The notes below the pieces were generated by a model that was not told the origin of the DNA, did no database searches, and worked only from the letters and a program-made list of their open reading frames with translations. Of a stretch of 64,000 bases of DNA, positions 57,659 through 64,000 are shown piece after piece; position 1 is the stretch's first letter; the number at the start of each line of letters is the position of its first letter. Source of the stretch: Shinella sp. CPCC 101442 (lineage in GTDB: Bacteria > Pseudomonadota > Alphaproteobacteria > Rhizobiales > Rhizobiaceae); NCBI RefSeq assembly GCF_024704725.1, contig NZ_JALIQS010000014.1, forward strand, positions 1 to 64,000, in the 5' to 3' direction. Both the position numbers and the translations under genes were made by a program.

Positions 57659-60600
57659 ATGGCGCCGACTAAATCGAAGACGACGGACCAGGCCGCTCTT
57701 CAAATTACGCGTGACAACGAGTTCTGGGGAACAAAAATGGGTGATGGAACGACCATCACTTACGCATATAGGACCTCGATCCCAGACGGTTACCAGGGCG
57801 ATGCGACGAGCAAGGAAGGGGCTACGTTTTCCCGTTTCACAGCAACGCAAATCAAGCAAACCGAGATTATTCTCGCGCTTTTTGAGGAAGTCTGCGGTGT
57901 AAGTTTCAACCGGGTGGGGACAGGTTACTCTAACAATGCAACCGTGCTACTAGGTAACTACAAGAGCTCAAAAGATAACGCGGCTGGTTTTTCCTACGGT
58001 GTAGGCTCCGAGAATCGCACCTCTGGTTCCAATGACGGCGACTTCTGGTACAATCTGACGAATGATGCGGAAGCGGGCACAAATCCTGCGGTGGCCGTTG
58101 GCGGTTTCGATTTCAAAACCATGATGCACGAGCTTGGCCATTCTCTTGGGCTTTCGCATCCCGGAAGTTACAACGCTGGCCCTGGTGTCAATCTAAGCTA
58201 CAGCAAAAATGCGGCTTACAAGGAAGACACCCTCCAATATTCTGTGATGAGTTACTTCGAAGCGGTCAATAGCGGCGCTGACCATGTCGATGGGACCACG
58301 ACGATCTATTCCAGCACGCTGATGCTGCATGATATCGCGGCTCTCCAGCGCCTCTATGGTGCCAACATGGAGACGCGCACCGGGAACGATACCTACGGCT
58401 TCGGCGGCAAGGGCGTCTACAAGATCACCACCGCGGCGCACAAGGTGGTCTTCACGATCTGGGATGCCGGTGGCAAAAGCGACACGCTCAACTTCTCCGG
58501 CTACAGCGACCGCCAGACCATCAATCTCAGCGCAGAGAGCTTTTCCAGTGTTGGCGGCCTGAAACTCAACATCGCCATTGCCAAGGGCGTGACGATGGAG
58601 AACGCCGTCGGCGGATCGGGCGAGGACACAATCACCGGCAATGCCGCCACCAACAAACTCGATGGCGGCGCCTCCAATGACAAGCTTTACGGCAAGGGTG
58701 GCGACGATACGCTCTCGGGCGGCGCCGGAAACGACACGCTGGATGGTGGGGATCATACGGATACGGCCGATTACCAGGGCACGAAGCATGCCGTAACGGT
58801 GATCCTGAGCTCCGACGGCACGACGATCGCAACGATCGCTTCGGGAGATAAGGATACGCTCATCGACATCGAGAATGTCGGCGGCAGCGATGTCAGCGAT
58901 ACGCTGACGGGCGATGACTTCGCGAACCGGATCGAGGGCAATGAAGGTGGCGACACGCTGAACGGCAAGGGCGGCGTCGATACCATTCTCGGCGGCGCCG
59001 GCAACGACCGGATCGCCGGTGGCGACGCCGTAGACACCTTGGACGGCGAGGGTGACGTCGATACGCTCGACTACACCGCCTACGGCGCGACAACCGGACT
59101 TTTCGTCTCGCTCAATGGCAGCACCTATTCGGATGTGACCCTGCACGCGACAGGTGTCTTGCAGGACAAGGTCCGCAATTTCGAGAATGTGTTGGGTGGA
59201 GCCGGTGGCGACCATCTCTATGGCGACGCCGGCAAGAACACGCTGACGGGCAACGGTGGGACCGACACGCTCTGGGGGAAGGGCGGTATCGACATTCTCG
59301 TCGGTGGTGCCGGCAACGACTGGGCGGTGTTTCTCGACAAGGCGTCCTCGCAGAAGGTCATTGCCACGCTCGACGGGTTGGGAACCGGTACGGCGACGGT
59401 CAATGGTGTGACCGACGATACCTTCATCGGAGTCGAGAACCTGCAGGGCGGTGCCGGTGCCGACAAGCTGACGGGCAATTCCGGCGTGAACATCCTTTAC
59501 GGCGAAGGTGGCGACGATACGCTGAAGGGCGGCGCGGGCAAGGATACGCTCGATGGCGGAGCCGGCTCCGACACCGCGGATTTCGCTGATCTCGTGGTGA
59601 GTTTGTACTGCTACCTCGTGGCGGCGGGGTCGAACGGTTCCTCTTTCATAGGCGGGATCTTCGAGGACATCCTTATCAACATCGAGAACGTGCTTGGCGG
59701 CACGAAGGCCGACTACATCTACGGCAACAACGATGCGAACATCATCGAAGGTGGCTTCGGTGACGACTACATTTCCGGTGGTGGCGGCAAGGACATCTTG
59801 CGTGGCCAGAACGGCGACCACGACACCGTGGATTTCTCAAACTACAGCAAGTCCGTTTCGGTTCAACTCAAGGAGTCGACCGAAGTGACGGTGCTTGTCG
59901 ACCTGCTGACTGAGGATAAGATTTCCGGCTTCGAAAACATCGTCGGCGGCAGCGGCAACGATTTCCTCTATGGGGATAGCCTGAAGAACAAGATCGACGG
60001 TGGCGATGGCGACGACACGCTAAAGGGCGGCGCCGGTTTCGATACGCTGCTCGGCGGTTACGGTTCAGACACCGTCGACTACTCCGCCGAAACGGCGGCC
60101 GTGAAGGTCGACATGACCAAGGTCAATTCCGGCGGGATCTATCAGACCGTCACGGTGAACAGAATCGCAGCCGATGAGATATACGGCATCGAAAACATCA
60201 AGGGTGGCAGCGGGGACGATGTTCTGATCGGCGATATCCAGATGAACAAGCTCTGGGGTGGCGCTGGCCAGGACACGCTGAAGGGCGGTTCGGGCGACGA
60301 TACCCTGGCCGGTGGCACCGGCAACGATACGCTTGACGGGGGCACGACCACCGGCAGCTACTATCCGGAAACGGATATTGCCGATTTCTCCCAGAGTGCC
60401 AACCGCATTGTGCTTGTGTTCAACAGCGACAATACCAAGCAAAGCGTGGCTTTCCACTACAGCACCGCAGTGGACGCCAACCCTGTCGAAAGCGACTCGC
60501 TCTACAACATAGAAGGCGTGATCGGTACTACCGGCTCGGACAAGATCACCGGCTACGAGTCTGGTGATGGCATTGGCGTTGCCAACAAGTTCTACGGTGG

Positions 60601-61840
60601 CCTGGGCGATGATGGCTTGCTGGGCGGATCGGGCAACGACCTGTTGCAGGGCGGCTTTGGTCGTGACTTCCTGGATGGTGGCACCGGTACCGATACGGCC
60701 GACTTCTCCGACAAGACCCTGAGCGTCAAGGTGACGCTCGCTGCTGGTGATACGCGGTCCTACTCCTACATCAACAACAGCACGACGGCCGAGGATACGC
60801 TCGTCCGCATCGAAAACCTGACGGGCGGATCGGCTGCCGATCAGCTGACCGGAAATTCCGGCAACAACGTGCTGACCGGCAATGGCGGTAACGATACCCT
60901 CAAGGGCGGTGCGGGTTACGATACGCTCGAAGGCGGCGCGGGCATCGACACGCTGGATGGCGGCAGTGAAAACGACATGGCGATGTATAGCCTGCTCGGG
61001 ATCACGGAAAATCTCTCCGTTACCCTCAACAACGGAGCTACTGTGACGGCGCTCATCAACGGCGTCGCAAACGACAAGCTGACTGCCATTGAGTCCATCC
61101 AAGCCGGAAGCGGTAACGACACGCTCGTCGGCGATGTCGGCTACAATTCGCTCTACGGCTCCTACGGCAATGACACGATCACCGGCGGGGGCGGTAGCGA
61201 TTTCCTTGATGGCGCCAACGGCTTCGATACGCTGGACTTGCGCACGGAAAGCGGCGGCTGGTCTGTGGATCTCGCCTACTACGAAGCGCGACGGGGCGGT
61301 GTATCCGCGGCCGTCGAAGATTACGTCTACGGCTTCGAGCAGATCAACGGTGGCAGCAGCAACGACACATTCACCGGGGATAGTTTTGCCAACACATTGA
61401 ACGGCGGCGGTGGTGCCGATGTGTTGAACGGCCGCGGTGGCGTCGATACGCTGAGCGGTGGAGCCGGTGCCGATACATTCCAGTTCGGTGGACACAATGC
61501 GGACTATTGGGCACCCGGACCACTGACCGCGAGCGCCCTGGGCATCGATATCATCAAGGATTTTGCCAATGGTGACAAAATCCAGCTCAATCACGAGACC
61601 TTTACGGCCTGGCCCGCCGATACGACGGGGACCGTCTATCCTCTGGCGCTTAACGCGGTGAATTTCTCGTCCGGGAAGAATGTTTCTGCCATGCAGGTCG
61701 ACGATCGTATCTTCTATGATACGGATGATGGCGCGCTCTTTTACGACGGTGACGGCGGTGGTTCAGGTTCCGCTGCGATCCAGTTCGCGTTGCTTACGAA
61801 TATGTATCTGCTGTCCGCATCGGACTTTCAGATCATATAG
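57659..61840 (+). CDS. Serralysin-type M10 metalloprotease with extended RTX array, 1393 aa
   Basis: Residues about 20-245 form a serralysin-like catalytic domain: zinc motif HELGHSLGLSH with ligands His157, His161, His167 and catalytic Glu158, and the Met-turn SVMSYF with Met197 and Tyr199. The rest is a long array of RTX modules, each with a few GGxGxDxLxG repeats and an interrupting segment ending in IEN/VEN-GG (about ten of them). It ends with a C-terminal domain and SASDFQII, a probable type I secretion tail. Usual serralysins are about 480 aa, so this is nearly three times longer. No inhibitor or exporter gene is adjacent. Confidence 0.9.
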   Translation: MAPTKSKTTDQAALQITRDNEFWGTKMGDGTTITYAYRTSIPDGYQGDATSKEGATFSRFTATQIKQTEIILALFEEVCGVSFNRVGTGYSNNATVLLGNYKSSKDNAAGFSYGVGSENRTSGSNDGDFWYNLTNDAEAGTNPAVAVGGFDFKTMMHELGHSLGLSHPGSYNAGPGVNLSYSKNAAYKEDTLQYSVMSYFEAVNSGADHVDGTTTIYSSTLMLHDIAALQRLYGANMETRTGNDTYGFGGKGVYKITTAAHKVVFTIWDAGGKSDTLNFSGYSDRQTINLSAESFSSVGGLKLNIAIAKGVTMENAVGGSGEDTITGNAATNKLDGGASNDKLYGKGGDDTLSGGAGNDTLDGGDHTDTADYQGTKHAVTVILSSDGTTIATIASGDKDTLIDIENVGGSDVSDTLTGDDFANRIEGNEGGDTLNGKGGVDTILGGAGNDRIAGGDAVDTLDGEGDVDTLDYTAYGATTGLFVSLNGSTYSDVTLHATGVLQDKVRNFENVLGGAGGDHLYGDAGKNTLTGNGGTDTLWGKGGIDILVGGAGNDWAVFLDKASSQKVIATLDGLGTGTATVNGVTDDTFIGVENLQGGAGADKLTGNSGVNILYGEGGDDTLKGGAGKDTLDGGAGSDTADFADLVVSLYCYLVAAGSNGSSFIGGIFEDILINIENVLGGTKADYIYGNNDANIIEGGFGDDYISGGGGKDILRGQNGDHDTVDFSNYSKSVSVQLKESTEVTVLVDLLTEDKISGFENIVGGSGNDFLYGDSLKNKIDGGDGDDTLKGGAGFDTLLGGYGSDTVDYSAETAAVKVDMTKVNSGGIYQTVTVNRIAADEIYGIENIKGGSGDDVLIGDIQMNKLWGGAGQDTLKGGSGDDTLAGGTGNDTLDGGTTTGSYYPETDIADFSQSANRIVLVFNSDNTKQSVAFHYSTAVDANPVESDSLYNIEGVIGTTGSDKITGYESGDGIGVANKFYGGLGDDGLLGGSGNDLLQGGFGRDFLDGGTGTDTADFSDKTLSVKVTLAAGDTRSYSYINNSTTAEDTLVRIENLTGGSAADQLTGNSGNNVLTGNGGNDTLKGGAGYDTLEGGAGIDTLDGGSENDMAMYSLLGITENLSVTLNNGATVTALINGVANDKLTAIESIQAGSGNDTLVGDVGYNSLYGSYGNDTITGGGGSDFLDGANGFDTLDLRTESGGWSVDLAYYEARRGGVSAAVEDYVYGFEQINGGSSNDTFTGDSFANTLNGGGGADVLNGRGGVDTLSGGAGADTFQFGGHNADYWAPGPLTASALGIDIIKDFANGDKIQLNHETFTAWPADTTGTVYPLALNAVNFSSGKNVSAMQVDDRIFYDTDDGALFYDGDGGGSGSAAIQFALLTNMYLLSASDFQII

Positions 61841-61869
61841 TTTGTAAGTGGTCGCCGTCAGAACCGAGT

Positions 61870-62165
61870 GTTGTGGGCGACATGACCGCCGGTCTCGCAC
61901 CGAAGAGATAGGCTGACCTTGCGCGCTGATCGTGAGGTGCTGAAGGCGCGTGTTCCGCGCCAAGCCCCGCGAGTGTCCTTGTTATTTTTGCCCGAAACGC
62001 GCAACCCTTCCCAAAGCACTTCGCCAGATCGCACAAACACAGCGGACGACACCGTCGAGATAATGTGTAGGGCCTGCGCGATGACTTACTCCAGGGCCGC
62101 ACGCTGCTGGTCATTCAACCGCGGCTGCTGACCGGGAGCCTTGCCATTGATCAGCCTCCGGGAAT
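61870..62165 (-). pseudogene. IS630-family transposase remnant
   Basis: The minus strand reads RLINGKAPGQQPRLNDQQRA then ALE and, after a stop and frame changes, fragments equivalent to HGVVRW-LCDL-WLWEEFRVS (for example LCLCDLAKC, VLWEGLRVSGK). This order is typical of the IS630 linker and winged-helix region. No DDE catalytic domain or inverted repeats are seen. The remaining bases up to 62356 hold nothing recognised. Confidence 0.6.
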
Positions 62166-62356
62166 CACACCGCCTCAGACGTTCCTCTTCAATCCCCACG
62201 CAACAAAACCCCCGGCCACATCGAACCCGGGTGTGCCGTGGTGAGACCGTAGAGCAATTTATTAAAGATAAAATTTTACTCTTTTTCTTGGGATAAATGT
62301 TTGCTTCGGGCTCTGAGTGGACCGAGGAGAATTAGATAAAAAATAAAGAGGGCGAA

Positions 62357-64000
62357 ATGCTGTTTAGATCGACCACCGGGCGCAATATATTTTCGGTTGC
62401 ATTATGCGGCGTTGCTGCAACCATAGTGGCGTCATCCGTTCTGTTTTATCGTGCTTATGAGGATGCGAGAAGCAGCAGCCTGGAGCGCATGCGACAGATT
62501 GCACAGACAGAAGCATTGACGTCGGAAAAGAACATCGGCGGGACCGCTCATATTATCAACGGACTTGGCTCAGTGCTGGAGACCATGAAGCAGGCCGGCG
62601 ATGTCGACCGCAACAAGGCTGACCAAGTCATCCGGCATATGCTGGAAAACAATCCGAATGTACTCGCTCTCTGGACCGGTTGGGAGCCGGATGCCTTTGA
62701 CGGCAAGGATGCCAGTTTCGTCAATACGACCGGTTATGACGCAACCGGCCGCTATGTTCCCTACTGGGTACGGGGCGGTGACGGTAAAATCAGCAACACG
62801 GCATTGACCGATTACGCGACCGCCGGGCCGGGCGATTACTACCAATTGCCCTTCACGCAAAAAAAGACCGTTGTGATTGAGCCCTATCCCTATGCCATCG
62901 ACGGTAAGGACGTGTTGATCACCTCTATTGCCAAGCCCATCGTCATCGATGGCAAGGTCGTCGGCGTTGCTGGCCTCGACCTGTCGCTGCAGGAGACGAG
63001 CAAGGCGCTTGCAAAAGTTCGCCCGATGGAGACAGGTTTTCTCAGCCTTGTGACGAAGGCGGGCAAGATCATCGGGCATCCAAATGCTGCTCTCATTGGT
63101 AGGGGACTGGCAGAAGGCGGCGCAGAGACGGCCGGCTGGGACCAACTTATAGCAAACCCCGGTATCGAGAAAGAAATCGTCGCGCAGGACGGCTCAGTCC
63201 ATTTCGCGATTGCATCGCCGGTCGCTCTGAGTCCGGACATGACGTGGTACGCAATCGTCTCGGTGCCGAAGAGCACGGTATTCGCGCAGATGAATGCGAT
63301 GATGCGTGATGCGGTCGCCACCATCTTGGTGGCGGCGGTGTTGCTCGCGCTCGCCGGTTGGCTGATAGCACGTCGCTTCATTGGGCGTATATCGAACGTC
63401 ATTGGCGAGACGGCGCGGATCGCGCAGGGGGAGCTTGAACTCAACTTGAAGGATAACCAGGTCAAGGACGAGATTGGCGACCTCGCACGCTCGCTTGAAG
63501 TGTTGCTGGAAAACAACCGGGAAAAGGCACGACTTGAGCGGGAGGCGGCGTCGAACCGCAGTCTCAACGAAGACGAACGCATTGCCCGTGAGCGCAACGC
63601 TGCGAAGGAGGCTGTCGATATTAAGTTTGCCGTCGACAATCTTGCCCATGCATTGGCCAGGTTGGCAGACGGTGACGTTTCCTGCCGTATCCGGCAGCCC
63701 TTCGTGGCGCAGCTCGACGACGTGCGCAACGACTTCAACAGCTCGGCCGAGAAGCTGCAGGATGCCCTTATTCGCGTATCGGAAAATGCCCGTGGTATTG
63801 ACGCGGGCGCTAACGAAATCCGGTCTGCGGCGGACGATTTGGCGAGGCGCACCGAGCAACAAGCAGCGGCTGTTGAAGAAACGGCCGCCGCTCTCGAAGA
63901 GATCACCACCACAGTGAAGGATGCGGCCAAGCGGGCCCATGAGGCTGGCCAGCTCGTTGCCCGAACCCGCGTGGGCGCGGAGCGTTCCGGCGAGGTAGTG
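62357..64000 (+). CDS. Methyl-accepting chemotaxis protein, cut by the window end
   Basis: 548 codons are visible with no stop. Order: N-terminal membrane segment (about 8-32), a large periplasmic dCACHE-type sensor (about 35-305, with LWTGWEPDAFDGKDASFVNT and YYQLPFTQKKTVVIEPYPYA), a second membrane segment (about 314-336), HAMP domains, and the start of the signalling helix (RRTEQQAAAVEETAAALEEI). dCACHE receptors bind small molecules such as amino acids or organic acids. The ATG at 62357 lies 3 bases after GAGGGCG. The kinase-control tip lies beyond the window. Confidence 0.9.
   Translation, partial: MLFRSTTGRNIFSVALCGVAATIVASSVLFYRAYEDARSSSLERMRQIAQTEALTSEKNIGGTAHIINGLGSVLETMKQAGDVDRNKADQVIRHMLENNPNVLALWTGWEPDAFDGKDASFVNTTGYDATGRYVPYWVRGGDGKISNTALTDYATAGPGDYYQLPFTQKKTVVIEPYPYAIDGKDVLITSIAKPIVIDGKVVGVAGLDLSLQETSKALAKVRPMETGFLSLVTKAGKIIGHPNAALIGRGLAEGGAETAGWDQLIANPGIEKEIVAQDGSVHFAIASPVALSPDMTWYAIVSVPKSTVFAQMNAMMRDAVATILVAAVLLALAGWLIARRFIGRISNVIGETARIAQGELELNLKDNQVKDEIGDLARSLEVLLENNREKARLEREAASNRSLNEDERIARERNAAKEAVDIKFAVDNLAHALARLADGDVSCRIRQPFVAQLDDVRNDFNSSAEKLQDALIRVSENARGIDAGANEIRSAADDLARRTEQQAAAVEETAAALEEITTTVKDAAKRAHEAGQLVARTRVGAERSGEVV

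Noticed and set aside
58193-61594. Two ORFs of over 500 codons on the minus strand inside the M10 protease gene
   Set aside because: They are mirror images of the RTX array (Val/Ala/Arg-rich low-complexity), without starts or families.
1-64000. Type I secretion exporter, CRISPR arrays, tRNA or rRNA genes, replication origin
   Set aside because: I looked for ABC exporter/membrane-fusion pairs, regular direct repeats with spacers, tRNA-like cloverleaf ends and repABC-type genes and recognised none; tRNAscan and CRISPR-finding software would be needed to be certain.

Overview
The window looks like part of an accessory replicon or genomic island of a Rhizobiaceae-type alphaproteobacterium (Rhizobium, Agrobacterium or Ensifer class). 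Reasons: GC-rich codon use, DUF982 and DUF2934 small proteins, promoters of the EcfG general-stress type (GGAAC-N16-CGTT), RTX proteins, and a very high density of ABC importers for plant-type compounds. This is inferred from sequence reading alone; no database search was possible.

Region 1 (1-10.1 kb) holds small, mostly hypothetical genes, many on the minus strand, separated by similar GC-rich terminator hairpins and several EcfG-like promoters. It also has two small XRE regulators with palindromic candidate operators, a 332-aa RTX protein, a lone CheY-like receiver, and decay products: a broken cold-shock gene and an IS3 transposase fragment.

Region 2 (10.1-27.4 kb) is a catabolic supercluster. 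It contains a LysR regulator, a betaine-type ABC importer, two luciferase-like flavin monooxygenases, a flavin reductase fused to a degenerate Nudix domain, a tautomerase, an alpha/beta hydrolase, a dipeptide-type ABC importer and a semialdehyde dehydrogenase. TetR and XRE-cupin regulators accompany them. The enzyme set resembles trigonelline (N-methylnicotinate) degradation and suggests oxidative opening of an N-heterocycle followed by oxidation to succinate.

Region 3 (27.6-44.4 kb) carries an SDR/LysR pair and a second betaine-type importer in one operon with an NtaA/SnaA-type monooxygenase. Divergent from this is a DmoA-like monooxygenase ahead of a branched-chain-type importer with two tandem binding proteins, followed by an SDR and a 3-mercaptopyruvate sulfurtransferase. 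Sulfur or C1 scavenging is the simplest reading.

Region 4 (44.6-53.3 kb) is a compact operon: ribose-type sugar importer, D-apionolactonase-like protein, Gfo/Idh/MocA dehydrogenase, aldo/keto reductase and an LrgA/LrgB pair. It is best explained as D-apiose uptake and oxidation, with a possible organic-acid transporter attached.

Region 5 (53.4-64 kb) has a 668-aa RTX protein divergent from a LuxR-type regulator, an etfA remnant, a 1393-aa M10 (serralysin-type) metalloprotease with about ten RTX modules, an IS630 remnant and the first 548 codons of a chemoreceptor. No type I secretion machinery is present in the window. No rRNA, tRNA or CRISPR array was recognised.
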